Shown: positions 1 through 9,816, counted from the first letter of the stretch. The stretch: 64,000 bases of DNA from Trichomonas vaginalis G3 (GCF_026262505.1 NC_067203.1:3286001-3350000); one strand, 5' to 3'. Notes: generated by a model from the sequence alone, not told the origin. Program-made: numbers and translations.

Positions 1-2249
1 GCTATATCTTCTGCTCTAGTATACGAACTAAGTTCATCTCTGCTTGCTTTCTTTTCAAGTTCTTCATCCACATAAGTTTTGTCAGCTTTCTTATCTAACA
101 TTGCTGGTAGTTCATATGTTTCAAAGTTTCTGACATGTCCTTCAATGTTCATACATTTACTATTTAAACTATTAAGAGTATCTTTTACGCTTGTACTTGG
201 ATTCTCTAAAGGTGCACTTGAACCAAGGGTATAGTTCAATATTATGTCGTCTGCTCTAACAGTAGTGAAGGATTCATGTGTATGGTTCTTGTCAGCTTTA
301 CTATTTAATGTAGCTTGAAGTTCATTTATATCGGAGATATTGTGTTTATGAGATTTCAAAACTTTGTTCATTGCGTCAAGTTCATCTTTGTCAGCTTTAC
401 TTTTAATAGCATCTTCAAACGTTATTTTTGCCTTAACTCTCAACATAAATCTTGGTTCAACTAATACACCGTTAACAAAGAAGTATGAAGCATAAATTTC
501 ATTGTTATAACCAAATGCTTCTGGTGCTTTACCTGTGTCATACTGTACAGTACAGTGTATGTCATAACCTTCAGCACGAATGAATTTATATCTTCTTTCA
601 TTAACATCTTCCGTCTTCACTTCTTCATCTTGTGTTAAATATCCATGATAATCCGTTATAATCTGTTCATCTGAACTTATATAATGAACATGGTTTTTAT
701 CTGCTTTTTCGGCTAATTTCTCTTCTATCTCATTTATTTCAAGTTCATGCCTACCATCACCTCCTTCAGAAGTATTTTTCTTCAGCTCTTGAAGAACATC
801 CACTTCACCATCTTCGGTGTCAATAATGAGACTTTGTGTTAAAACTTTTCCTGTCTTAATGGATGTTTGTAAAACTTCTTCTTCACCGTGTTCGGGGTCA
901 TGGTCGTCATCATATCTTGTGAAATCAGAGATGTTGTCATACATTAAGCATATCTGTCTCAAAAGTTCTGCTATTTGAAACTGGAACGAAAGATATACAG
1001 AACTTTCATCATCTCCTAAAGTCAAGTCTGCTTTCTTAAGTATTTCTTGAATGTATGCAATGAGAACAGAGTACCTTGGAAAATATTCGAACAATATTTC
1101 ATTAGCTGTTGGTTTTGGTGGTTCTTCTGGAGTTTCTGTTGTTTCAGTTCCTTCTGTAGTTCTGTTGGAGTTTCTGCATCTCTTGATTTCAATGCTCTTG
1201 CTCTCAAAGACCTAAATGTTAGAGCACAGGTTTTACAAAGGACTTTATAAATGCTTTAATAGTTCCTGGTAAGTTATTGTTAGCATTAAGTAAGTTCCTT
1301 ATGCTTCCATCATGTACGTCCATAGCACTATGTAAAAAATCTATACTTTTCTTGTAGTCAGCAATAGACTGACTGTGATTTTTTAAAGATTTGTCAATAC
1401 CTTTAAGCCAATCTTCATGCATGTCTGATACTGAGCCAAGAATATCATTTGCTTCCTTTAGTGTATTTTGTGCTTCTCGTAAAGTATCCAATCCGTACGT
1501 GCATTGTTTGCTATACGTCTTACAGTATCTATTTGACTCCTTGTTTCTTGCATCCAACCAGATAAAGTTTTAATAGTATCCGAACCATTTGAAATGAAGT
1601 TCAAAGCATCTTTAACGTCATCTAAAGCTTCTTCACCAAGTACTGCCCATATCTTTCCGATTTGGTATTGAAGAACTCCATATGAAACAGTTGTTAAACC
1701 AGTATTTATAAGGTTCCATATCCATGATTTAGCAGTTTTTCCATCCTTTCCATCTTCACCTTCCAAACCGTTTTCGCCTTGAGGTCCTTGTATTCCTTGT
1801 GGTCCTTGAGGTCCAGTGTCACCCTTCTCTCCTTTCAGTTCATCTTTATGTTCGTTATAATATTCTAATGTCATAAGGTGTACATCATTACTGCTACCAG
1901 CAACACCGAGAATTTGTTTCTCATTCATGACTAAATTCTTTAAGCATTTAATGTTGTCGTCAAATCGAAAGCTCTTTAACAATTCAATGCGAACATTTAA
2001 TACTTTCACTAATGAGGCATCTACTGTTGAATTTATATATTGCACCGTTCCATCATTTATGATGGGAACCTTGCTTGTTGTAATGAATGGGTCATAAGTG
2101 TTAAAAGTATCGAAATCAATGACTTTTTTAGTTTTTCCATCGTCAATGACTAAATCATTGCCTTCAATGGTTAATGTTGTGTTTTCATTTATTAATTCGT
2201 GTGCTCTTCTTGCTTCATTTGTTTCATACGCATATGCAGCAATAGTCAT
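1..2249 (-). pseudogene. Fibre gene with collagen-like segment, Maverick A
   Basis: The readable N-terminal part (from ATG at 2249) has a ~140-residue head domain, then a collagen-like Gly-X-Y stretch of about 11 triplets (GPQGPQGIQGPQG and neighbours), then helical sequence. Further left, the minus strand still encodes short heptad-like units of the KADKTYV type seen in the fibres of elements B and C. The head resembles that of the element C fibre, suggesting a shared capsid-attachment domain. Inferred role: trimeric spike or receptor-binding fibre. It sits head to head with the penton-like gene at 2267. The copy is broken in several places and runs off the window. Confidence 0.6.
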
Positions 2250-2266
2250 ATTTTAATGAGAATAAA

Positions 2267-3027
2267 ATGTTGTTCTATTTGCAAAGTACAGACCCAAACG
2301 AATACGGGACAGTAAAGCTACAAACAAACTTAGGACTTCAGAATGAAGCACTTGCTTTCAGAGTTGTTGACTTCAATACTATCGCAACTTTTGTCATAAC
2401 AGATGAAACAGATTTCATAGAAATTGAAATAGATGGTGTAAGAAGTGTTATAACATTTCCTAACAGAGCTGGGTATAGAATAGATAAAATTGCTGGAGTC
2501 ATAGATACTCTCATAAATGAAGAAACTATTGACAACATAGATGTCGAACTCTCTTCTGAGGGAACATTGAAGTTCAGTTATGCGAAGGAGTTTAAGATAA
2601 CACGAATGAGTCATAGAGTTCAATTGCTTCTGGAGCATACCATATGACATTCCTTTGAAAAGTGTTGACAAAACGATTGAGATGAAATCTGTTCCATATG
2701 TATGTTATGGCAATTGTTGTACGTTGAGTCAAAAATAGCTAATGTCACAGGTATTTCAGGAGTTAATAGTAAAGGTTCAGTAGAATATAAGTCTTTCTGT
2801 TATGAAGTAAATTCAATGTTCATTCCAAATGTTCCTGTCATAGAAACTCATTTAGGTAATGGGTTCGCATTAGTCCTCATAATTTGAAAGACATGCAATT
2901 CAGACTTGTTGACTTTCAAGGAGAGCCTGTAGAACTGAAGGCACCAGTGCGAATGACTGTTGAAGTTGACTTTTTAGAAAATATTAAATGCGACGGCTTA
3001 CAAGAAAACTCAGAGCTAAAAATATAA
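2267..3027 (+). pseudogene. Penton-like minor capsid candidate, Maverick A
   Basis: The first part resembles the proteins at 27004-27801 and 59839-60549: beta-strand-rich, with an early ITDETDFI-like stretch and a motif around SHRVQLLL that aligns with PHLRSLLG in element C. In all three elements it neighbours the CCG-motif gene, and in A and C also the fibre gene. Polintons encode a single jelly-roll minor capsid (penton) protein of this size; that assignment is inference from position and fold-like composition, not from a decisive motif. This copy is broken in a few places. Confidence 0.45.
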
Positions 3028-3273
3028 AGTATGAATGTTTATGTATTAGGTCATGAACTTTGGTTGTTGCTGTTTGATGAAACAAATAGTTAGTTATGTC
3101 AGTCAAGAGAACAGAAAAATATTGTGTTAGTGAAAACTGCACCAAGTCAATAGATTAGGTTTGCATTATGAAGATGAGTTCGATACTGTTGAAGAAGTTT
3201 TGGATAGATATTACAAATTGCTAACTTGAAATTTTTTTGACTGACTGACTGCTTTAATTTACTAAAACATATT

Positions 3274-3867
3274 TCAAACAAAGCTATAGTCAGTAGATAG
3301 TTTTGTATACTCGTTCGAATATCTATACTTAAACTCAACTCCTGGAGTACCTGGCGTTTCAATGATGCGGATGTTACCTATTTTCATGAATAGTGGAGTT
3401 TGACCACAGCATTCGATTTCAGGGTCGAGATAGTCAATGACACATTGCTTTCCTGTTATTCGTGATATAACATTTTCAAGGTCCTCCTTTGTTAGAATTA
3501 TTTGGTTCTTGCTTATAAGATTTGTCAAAAGCTTCTTATCGTCTTTGAGTAAGATAGTTTGATATAACCGAAGAAGGTAATGGTCTACGTTATCTGAAGG
3601 ATTTGTTTGAACATTTGTGTAAGGATTGTCGTTGGCTTCTCTTGAAAGAACTTGGTCCAGTGGTGGATACTCTAACTTAACATCTGATGTAGCGTTAGCG
3701 TTTGAAGCTGTGTTTAAATTCACCGACTTAAGATCTGGTTCTTTTTCTTTCAAACACTCCGAACTATAGTTCTTTATGACAATATTGTTTGTCGTTCGTG
3801 AGTCAACATTTGATGTTGGTTCAATTGGAACATTAACGGCACCAGCTAAGATGGATTTGCTTCTCAT
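3274..3867 (-). CDS. CCG-motif Maverick protein (element A copy)
   Basis: A 197-residue protein. The first ~90 residues are low-complexity Asn/Ser/Thr-rich; the C-terminal half is helical, followed by a short beta-rich segment containing DPEIECCGQTP. The same layout with an acidic residue just before Cys-Cys-Gly occurs at 26421-26999 and 58672-59343. I do not recognise a named family. The start was set at the ATG at 3867, because the longer frame has no ATG and a hydrophobic shadow N-terminus. It is divergent from the gene starting at 3893. Likely a virion or assembly protein, from its constant place between the ATPase and penton-like genes. Confidence 0.6.
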   Translation of the reverse strand: MRSKSILAGAVNVPIEPTSNVDSRTTNNIVIKNYSSECLKEKEPDLKSVNLNTASNANATSDVKLEYPPLDQVLSREANDNPYTNVQTNPSDNVDHYLLRLYQTILLKDDKKLLTNLISKNQIILTKEDLENVISRITGKQCVIDYLDPEIECCGQTPLFMKIGNIRIIETPGTPGVEFKYRYSNEYTKLSTDYSFV

Positions 3868-3892
3868 TTCATATAGAATAAAAACCTTTGAT

Positions 3893-4294
3893 ATGTATGA
3901 AATGAACAATATACTCGACAAGGGTTTGAATGTAAAGCTAACGAATGAAAATATTGTTGAATTCACTGAGACAGGAGCTGTGTATAAAGATGTAGAACTA
4001 CTGAACAAAAGAGCTAAGGGAAGAAGCAGGAACATGAACAAAGGGTGGAAGCCTATAAAAATTTATGTCAATGATGGCTCAGGAGGTTCAAACATAAAGT
4101 ATGCAGAAAGTTATAGAGTTTATGCTCTCAAAGGTGAAAAGCCTTCATTTAAGAACAGCTATTCTAACGCATATCCTCAAAAGCTAACGGATGGGGAAGT
4201 GGATGATATGAATGACAGCAAAAATATTAACAGAAATGGCGACAGAGATGCATGGAATTTGTTTACCATCAGTCAATTGAAGGTTAAACTTTAA
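3893..4294 (+). CDS. Small Maverick protein related to 57740-58639
   Basis: A 133-residue protein. The segment KIYVNDGSGGSNIKYAESY followed by a basic stretch and NAYP matches the middle of the 299-residue element C protein ([17 protein letters not shown], then NERYP). Both lie between the ATPase and CCG-motif genes. The role is unknown; a core or scaffold protein is possible. It begins only 26 bases from the divergent CCG gene start and overlaps the end of the ATPase gene on the other strand by four bases. The start is the first ATG after the divergent promoter gap. Confidence 0.45.
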   Translation: MYEMNNILDKGLNVKLTNENIVEFTETGAVYKDVELLNKRAKGRSRNMNKGWKPIKIYVNDGSGGSNIKYAESYRVYALKGEKPSFKNSYSNAYPQKLTDGEVDDMNDSKNINRNGDRDAWNLFTISQLKVKL

Positions 4295-5178
4295 AACAAT
4301 GTTGGTCGTTCCCATGGAATATTTTTGACTTTAATGGTATTAGTCATGATATGAATCTCAAGGTATGAACGAGGAGAGATGAGAGACTTATATGCTTCCC
4401 AAATTTCTTCAAAAGGTAATGTTATACCTGACTGTTTCCAAATGAGTTCAATATCATAGCGTGAGAAACCTTGAAAGATAACGAAGTCAGTTATGAGACG
4501 TTTTATGTTTAAAGCTAAAAACCTCCATGTTTGCATAAGTATTGCTACAGTTAAATGGTAATGTCTGACTTTAGTTATGATGTTAGCTAATGGTGAGTCA
4601 GGCTTTGAAACTAAACCTTTTCCGGCGAAGTCGTCGCAAACTAACAAAGTATTTGAAGGATATTTTTTGAAGGGGTATTTTGAAAGTTTTGACAGAATGT
4701 AGTTTGTAAGTCGTTTCATATCGTAAACTCCTGAGTATTGACGTAAGTGGTGTTTGTCAATAATTCTTTCCATCTCCTCAGAAGTCTTTTGCATTCCTGA
4801 CTGTATGAACTCTACGATGGCATAATATTTCCTCTTACGTCGAATGTAACGTTGAAGAAATTCAATGAGTTCACTGTCTGGAACTTTAACGACAGAGGCT
4901 TGAACTTTTGACATAAATGTTTTCGCTGTTGAATCCATAGAGTCTGAAGTTGCTGATATAATGATTTGGTCATAATATGAGTCATTTCCTAAACGCTCTG
5001 TTATGAGTATATGACGAATGAGGTTAAATGTCTTACCTGAACCCATCTTTCCACAATAGAAATACACACCATTTGAACAGAATTCATAATCTTTGCTGAA
5101 AGGAAGAATAAGAGAAGAGTTAAGTTTGTCTGTAGTTTCATTCATGTCTTCATCTACATCATGTATTAAATGCTTCAT
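4291..5178 (-). CDS. Genome-packaging ATPase (A32/FtsK-HerA type), Maverick A
   Basis: A 295-residue P-loop ATPase. Walker A is FYCGKMGSGKT near residue 43, and Walker B is LLVCDDFAG in the middle, followed by a sensor-like HLTVAILMQT segment. Polinton ATPases of this type pump DNA into the capsid. The element B copy (30028-30903) and the interrupted element C copy have the same motif order. It overlaps the + strand gene ending at 4294 by four bases and is divergent from the gene starting at 5195, with only 16 bases between the two ATGs. The frame looks whole. Confidence 0.88.
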   Translation of the reverse strand: MKHLIHDVDEDMNETTDKLNSSLILPFSKDYEFCSNGVYFYCGKMGSGKTFNLIRHILITERLGNDSYYDQIIISATSDSMDSTAKTFMSKVQASVVKVPDSELIEFLQRYIRRKRKYYAIVEFIQSGMQKTSEEMERIIDKHHLRQYSGVYDMKRLTNYILSKLSKYPFKKYPSNTLLVCDDFAGKGLVSKPDSPLANIITKVRHYHLTVAILMQTWRFLALNIKRLITDFVIFQGFSRYDIELIWKQSGITLPFEEIWEAYKSLISPRSYLEIHIMTNTIKVKNIPWERPTLF

Positions 5179-5194
5179 TTTATCTCCATTAAAA

Positions 5195-6076
5195 ATGCAA
5201 GTCAGAAATATTCAGAACATAGCACCGAGTCTAACTGACAAGAGTATAAAGATATACTATGAACACGTTATGATGAAACCTACCAAAATTCAAGAAAGTC
5301 AGTATACTTATGAATATCCAAGACACTGGGTAGAGTATGTAGGAGGTGAGAAAGCTATTGAAATAAGACAAGTTAGAAGTATTCCAGCAGGAAGAACAAT
5401 ATTATTGAAGAACTTTAATGTTTTGAGGTATAATGATGAAACAAAGAAGCAAGATAGTTTTCCTGTTGCTGTGTATGTGAACCTAGACACAGGAGATGAC
5501 ATGAAAGTTTTTAACACAAAGCTTCAAAGGGTAGTGAGAGAACAACTGACTGCGGAAGGACATCCATTACCTTCAGAAGTTACCATAGCATATAATTTTG
5601 AAACAAATGCAATAGATTTTAAAGTCGTCTCTGCAAAGAAGTCAGGTTTTACATTTAATGAAGCAGATGTATATTCGAATGAAAACTTCAAAGCTATTGC
5701 ATGGTTAGATAATGACGATTGCTTTAAGAAAATATTTAAATTCAGTGATTCAAAGATGTCAATAGATGACCTTCGTGGAATGTTACCATCGACGTTTACA
5801 GTAGAAGGTTCAGCAGGATTGCTTACAAGATTGTCAATTGGTGGTATTTGGTCTCGTGAGAACATTGTTATAAAATCCAGTATAAGTGAATTTGCTGAAG
5901 AATCTATATTATGTCTTTCAAACTATATGTATTCGCCACCGAAGCATTATAGTATAACAAACTTTGTCAGTAAGTTTAACATAAGACTTGTCGAACCTTC
6001 TTCAATGAAAGATGTTGTGCTACCCAAAGACGGAAAGGATGGACTCATTATTGAGATGATTTTAATAGCATATTAA
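5195..6076 (+). CDS. Maverick structural-protein family (minor capsid candidate)
   Basis: A 293-residue protein, distantly similar to 35031-35891 and 43152-44000. The shared pattern is an N-terminal YEYPRHW-like motif and a late ILCLSNYMY, then PP, then IRL repeat before a short C-terminal hydrophobic strand. Beta-rich composition and the conserved size suggest a capsid component; the assignment is inference. The ATG at 5195 is used because upstream sequence belongs to the divergent ATPase. Its stop is followed immediately by the ATG of the next gene (6077), the compact spacing typical of these elements. Confidence 0.55.
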   Translation: MQVRNIQNIAPSLTDKSIKIYYEHVMMKPTKIQESQYTYEYPRHWVEYVGGEKAIEIRQVRSIPAGRTILLKNFNVLRYNDETKKQDSFPVAVYVNLDTGDDMKVFNTKLQRVVREQLTAEGHPLPSEVTIAYNFETNAIDFKVVSAKKSGFTFNEADVYSNENFKAIAWLDNDDCFKKIFKFSDSKMSIDDLRGMLPSTFTVEGSAGLLTRLSIGGIWSRENIVIKSSISEFAEESILCLSNYMYSPPKHYSITNFVSKFNIRLVEPSSMKDVVLPKDGKDGLIIEMILIAY

Positions 6077-6301
6077 ATGAGTTTGTTTTTGAAGGTCATT
6101 CATGATGAAATAATTGTTGTAGAAGATGTTAGCAATTGTTCAGACATTTTGAAGCGTATAGATGATATAAGAAATAAGTTAGATAGACCGCAAAGCGGTG
6201 AGGGCGAAGCCCGTGAGAACGCTTATGTTTCATTGACTTTCTCCAGTAACGAGAACTTTTATGAGATAATATTGAAGAGAGATGATTTTAATATGGTGTA
6301 A
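6077..6301 (+). CDS. Small Maverick A protein with GC-rich palindromes
   Basis: A 74-residue protein, not recognised. Its middle is encoded by two adjacent GC-rich mini-palindromes (6187-6199 and 6202-6212) with AAA and GAA loops, translated as part of RPQSGEGEARENA. This is a strong composition break in an AT-rich gene. It sits directly between the structural gene ending at 6076 and the Gly/Ala-rich gene at 6302, with no spacer on either side. Confidence 0.45.
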   Translation: MSLFLKVIHDEIIVVEDVSNCSDILKRIDDIRNKLDRPQSGEGEARENAYVSLTFSSNENFYEIILKRDDFNMV

Positions 6302-6838
6302 ATGGTAGCTTGGGCAGCTTTAGGCGCAATGGGAACAAAAGCATTAGCATTTGGAGCAAAAGCACTTGGAGCTTATGACGCAGTAAATAAAATGAGTGGA
6401 GGAAGGGTTTCGAAGACATTAGACGCAAATAAAGGAAAGATAGGAGGCTGGGTTGCAAAGAAGTTAAGATTAAATAAAATAGGGCTCATAAATAAAGCAT
6501 CCAATTTGGTTGCAACTGAGTCAGAAAATGCTTTAGGAAAGGACGATGAGTTTGCAAAACACGCAAAAGACTTTAATGACCAGATGAAAGGTGAAACAAT
6601 GCATTTAAATAGAGTCGATGGAACTAAAGAAAATGTTTCTTCTCCACAACTTCCACCAGCGGTTTATTCATACGGACCTTATGGAATGTATGGAAACCCT
6701 TATGAACGACCATTTGACCCATTGACTGGTGGAAGTAATTGGTATCATTACGGACGAAGAAGAAAGACAGTCAAGTTGGAGACAGATGTTAAGAAAGCAA
6801 CTAAAAAGAAACCAAGGAAGATAGTTATAAAGCAATGA
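6302..6838 (+). CDS. Gly/Ala-rich basic small protein, virion candidate
   Basis: A 178-residue protein. The N-terminal 30 residues are Ala/Gly-rich and hydrophobic (LGAMGTKALAFGAKALGAY), the middle is amphipathic, a Pro/Tyr/Gly-rich patch follows, and the tail is strongly basic (KKATKKKPRKIVIKQ). It is comparable in style to the amphipathic proteins at 39001, 44005, 53362 and 53628. A role as an internal membrane-active or DNA-condensing virion protein is inferred only from composition. It ends in a convergent gap holding a nested palindrome (6847-6892). Confidence 0.5.
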   Translation: MVAWAALGAMGTKALAFGAKALGAYDAVNKMSGGRVSKTLDANKGKIGGWVAKKLRLNKIGLINKASNLVATESENALGKDDEFAKHAKDFNDQMKGETMHLNRVDGTKENVSSPQLPPAVYSYGPYGMYGNPYERPFDPLTGGSNWYHYGRRRKTVKLETDVKKATKKKPRKIVIKQ

Positions 6839-6846
6839 ATTCAACA

Positions 6847-6892
6847 GGGTAGAAATGAGGTTAGAAATCGGGTTAGATATACCCATCTACCC
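6847..6892. repeat. Nested palindrome between convergent genes
   Basis: Three direct GGTTAGAAAT-like units end in an inner inverted repeat (GGGT ... ACCC), and the whole is closed by outer arms GGGTAGA and TCTACCC. It lies in the 182-base gap between genes ending at 6838 (+) and 7021 (-). Related copies occur in element B at 33478, 33721, 33872, 34971 and near 32045-32451. Confidence 0.6.
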
Positions 6893-7020
6893 TAAATTTA
6901 TTTTTTGTGGTATGTTTTCATACGTGTGAGGGTGGTGATATCATTTATTTTTAAGTTTATTTTTTATTTTATTTTTATTTTATTTTTATATAAATGACGA
7001 AAACTATTGAGATAACATTT

Positions 7021-7455
7021 CTACTCAGCAGGAATGAGACCCTTACTGACTATGTATTCGTTTAATGCTTGATGAAAACAATGGTACATATTATCGTATG
7101 GGTATACACAACGTCTGTTTCCATCGTCGTCGTATATGTAGAGCTCAAATCCAGTCCAACCTTCTTTTGTACAATATGTAGCTTTATTTAAGTATGCATT
7201 TATGTAGATAAGGCAATTTTCTTCATCGCTCCAGAAATAATTTTTGTTCTTTGTTGAAATAGTTTTCGTTCCTCTGCGACCATAAGGAATGTATGCAATG
7301 AACTTTGCGTCATAAGGGATTGTAATATATTCAGGGTTTCTTTCATCGTCAATGGGTCTGTCTTTGTTAAAATGCATGTTTCTCAGTTTTACTTGAGTTT
7401 TGAATAGTTCACGGAAATGTTCTGGGAAAGAGTCATAGTAAATGTAGTCGGACAT
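7021..7455 (-). CDS. Small Maverick-associated protein, unknown
   Basis: A 144-residue protein rich in Tyr and Asp, with no recognised domain, signal peptide or membrane segment. It contains repeated aromatic strands (FWSDEENCLIYINAY, GFELYIYDDDG) suggesting a small beta-rich globular fold. It is the outermost gene on this side of element A. The ATG at 7455 follows AT-rich DNA. Confidence 0.5.
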   Translation of the reverse strand: MSDYIYYDSFPEHFRELFKTQVKLRNMHFNKDRPIDDERNPEYITIPYDAKFIAYIPYGRRGTKTISTKNKNYFWSDEENCLIYINAYLNKATYCTKEGWTGFELYIYDDDGNRRCVYPYDNMYHCFHQALNEYIVSKGLIPAE

Positions 7456-7510
7456 GTCTTTGTAATGAAATAAAAAATTTTAAAAAAATAAAAATAAGGT
7501 TATTTTTTAT

Positions 7511-7560
7511 TTAGTGAATTCATTAGTGAATTCATTAGTGAAGTCGTTAGTGAAGTCGTT
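7511..7560. repeat. Short direct repeats (12-mers)
   Basis: Four to five tandem copies of a 12-base unit of the form TTAGTGAATTCA, grading into TTAGTGAAGTCG. They lie between the last element A gene and the MULE gene, possibly in the element's end region. No function is apparent. Confidence 0.6.
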
Positions 7561-7628
7561 TATGTGTCAGACAGTTTTGTAAATATTTATGGTTAAGTTG
7601 GTGTTATGGTTGTGTTGTAAAATATACG

Positions 7629-9314
7629 TTACCGGTTTCGTAAAGTGTCAAATTCACATATAATGGGTAAGGAGGCGCGCAGTGCCTCCGTACCCATGAT
7701 AGGGATACTAACTAACTCACCTGTTTCTGGTGTAAAGTCGATTGAATTCTCATTTACTTGATTTGACTGTTGAAATTCTTTAAGTTTGATTTGATTTTTC
7801 TTGGAATTTCGATTTGTTTCGGATAAATAATTTGTAATTGCTTTTTTAATATTTGCTGTGGACTTTGTATAATTGACAGGATGTTTTGCTGGTTTTGTAC
7901 TGAGTAATTGTTTATCCAACAAGTGTATATCGACTTTCATTAAGATTGCAATCATTATTTCGAGGCTAGGATGGGCATTTTCTAATTCTTTCGAAAGCAA
8001 AGAATGGAAGGAGTCAAGAGCATTATTTGTGTAGATATCATCCTCTGAATCTAATTGGTTAATGAACTCATAATCTTTCTTCCATACTTTTTTATAGTAA
8101 TTTACGAACGGCTTTGCAATTTCTGAGGATGACTCATCGATTAATTTAAGTATTTGATAAAATGAGTCTTTTTCGACGAAAGGTAATGAGGAATAAATTT
8201 GGTAAAGTGTAAAAATCTCTTTTGGTATCTCTTGTTTCGGGTATAATTCTTTTATTTTGCGAATTAATGCTTGGCGATAATGAAATAAGCAGCCAGTAAC
8301 CTTTGCGTTTGGACAAAATAATTTAATGGATTTGTAAAGTGCGATTTCAAAATCTACGTAAACAGTTTTGAAATTGTTGAACCCAATTATTGAAATTAAT
8401 GCGGAAAATGCGGTTGTATACGCTTCTGCTGTCCGAGATTTCATAAGAATGTGGACAACAGGAATGTATTCATTCGTTGTTTGGTCAAGCACCATTAATG
8501 TAAGGAGTTGACCCTTGTCATCGAACTGTCTTGGGACGATTTTAAAGGTACCGTCCAAGAATAATTTTGTTGCTGAGTGACAAATTGAGACAGAACGATC
8601 ATAACCGAAAATTATTATTGGTTCTGGGTAAAACGCGATGTATTTTAGAAAATTTTCGGAATTTTGTTTGGTAATTGAAAGAATTTGTTCCACAAAATCT
8701 GGAATAACCAAATTATGTGGATAAAAGTCTTTGTATAATGTGCGTGGTAAATTTTCTGGTATTTTTGGAGGCCTTTCAAGTTTTGTTGCCTCAGAAAGTA
8801 AATATGATAATATTTGCGCTTCTGAAGTTAACGGTTGTATTGAATGGTGTTCATGTGTAATTTGCATTAGATCCCTAATTTTTGTTTCTTCTTCAATATC
8901 TCTAAAAACTGTACCTTTTGGTGTGCATGAATGCTCACCACTGAGAGGTTCGATTTTTGGAATTTGATTTGGGTACAGTGTCACTTTTATTTTGTAATTG
9001 CAGCTTCCTTCGCATTTGTAAACGATTGAATATGAATGTTCGGTGCCGGATGAATCAATTTTGTGAAATTTATAGTGAGGACTAATATAATATTGTGTGT
9101 AAACGTTTTTATCGCAATCTCTGAGTTGAATTGTGCAAGCACGCTTTAAATAATTCCATACGTGCTTTCTTAAATTTTTTGAATAATTAAAGTGTAAATT
9201 TAAAAATTGATTCAGAAATTCATGCTTATTCGTAGCATCTTTTTGATATATGATAGCTGCTCCATTCAATTCATCGATCTGAGGCTGAGAAAAATGAAAA
9301 GTACGAGGAGGCAT
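7629..9314 (-). CDS. MULE-domain transposase-like protein
   Basis: A 561-residue protein of the Mutator-like (MULE) transposase superfamily. An N-terminal zinc-binding region of FLYWCH/WRKY type has Cys101, Cys105, His128 and Cys130. The catalytic core shows LFLDGTFK (Asp254), VYVDFE (Asp321) and the CLFHYRQA segment usual after the second Asp; the NNALDSFHSLL stretch near residue 430 is the expected late motif. The ATG at 9314 is preceded by TCAT, an initiator-like context. The frame is open throughout, but I see no terminal inverted repeats, so it may be a domesticated or stranded copy. A 14-bp inverted repeat lies inside its last codons. Confidence 0.8.
   Translation of the reverse strand: MPPRTFHFSQPQIDELNGAAIIYQKDATNKHEFLNQFLNLHFNYSKNLRKHVWNYLKRACTIQLRDCDKNVYTQYYISPHYKFHKIDSSGTEHSYSIVYKCEGSCNYKIKVTLYPNQIPKIEPLSGEHSCTPKGTVFRDIEEETKIRDLMQITHEHHSIQPLTSEAQILSYLLSEATKLERPPKIPENLPRTLYKDFYPHNLVIPDFVEQILSITKQNSENFLKYIAFYPEPIIIFGYDRSVSICHSATKLFLDGTFKIVPRQFDDKGQLLTLMVLDQTTNEYIPVVHILMKSRTAEAYTTAFSALISIIGFNNFKTVYVDFEIALYKSIKLFCPNAKVTGCLFHYRQALIRKIKELYPKQEIPKEIFTLYQIYSSLPFVEKDSFYQILKLIDESSSEIAKPFVNYYKKVWKKDYEFINQLDSEDDIYTNNALDSFHSLLSKELENAHPSLEIMIAILMKVDIHLLDKQLLSTKPAKHPVNYTKSTANIKKAITNYLSETNRNSKKNQIKLKEFQQSNQVNENSIDFTPETGELVSIPIMGTEALRASLPIICEFDTLRNR
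7663..7697. repeat. GC-rich inverted repeat within the MULE gene 3' end
   Basis: Arms of 14 bases (7663-7676 and 7684-7697, one mismatch) surround a 7-base loop. GC content is far above the surroundings. The sequence is translated within the last ~25 residues of the transposase-like gene. Confidence 0.75.
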
Positions 9315-9816
9315 ATGATTGTCAAAATTTTATAAGTTATATAATAGTGATCTGCACTATTAAGAGGAGTTTTTTCATTACTATTGTTTTCAGATTTCTT
9401 TACTTTTTCTGAAATTTAATTATAATTGGATGTTATACTTCAATTCCTTAGTTGATAATAAAAGAACATAATATATGATCTTTGTTTCATTATTTAATTT
9501 TGTTCTATTTCCTTTATTTGACGAGAAAAATGAAAATTGTTTTCGAAAAACTCAAAAAAATTAGAGAAAACTGAATTTGTCTTGAAAAATTAATGATATT
9601 AAGCTCATTTTTGAAATTTTTTAAAAATTTTGGTGATTATTCACAATGTCAAAATTGAAATTTATCTAAGAAGGATGCAAATCTCATAATTTAAGGAAAC
9701 AATTCATATATTTTGAAGGAGTGGAATAAAATTTTAGGCATTTACGATATTATTTTAGAAATTAAACTGATATATGAGAAAATCTAAATTTAGCAATTCT
9801 GTCACTTTTTTAAAAT
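9315..9816. other. Intergenic region between divergent genes
   Basis: About 500 bases of AT-rich DNA with no coding frame. It holds a short inverted repeat AATAGTG...CACTATT near 9346 and an initiator-like TCACT at 9802-9806, 11 bases before the ATG at 9817. This matches the trichomonad Inr rule (TCA, pyrimidine, T/A close to the start codon). Confidence 0.6.

Larger units (their letters stand above)
1..7620. mobile_element. Maverick/Polinton element A, partial, broken
   Basis: A run of tightly packed genes on alternating strands: fibre, penton-like protein, CCG-motif protein, packaging ATPase, a structural protein shared with element B and small proteins. This is the gene set of a Maverick/Polinton. 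The left end lies outside the window. The right end is not resolved: coding stops at 7455 and the next gene (MULE type) is of another kind, so I place the limit near 7.6 kb. No terminal repeat is recognised here. The element is broken, with roughly ten breaks concentrated in the fibre and penton-like genes; the genes from 3.2 to 7.5 kb look whole. Confidence 0.75.

Noticed and set aside
3868-4041. Hydrophobic N-terminal extension of the CCG protein in element A
   Set aside because: No ATG and it is the complement of the divergent gene at 3893; family members start near the polar segment.
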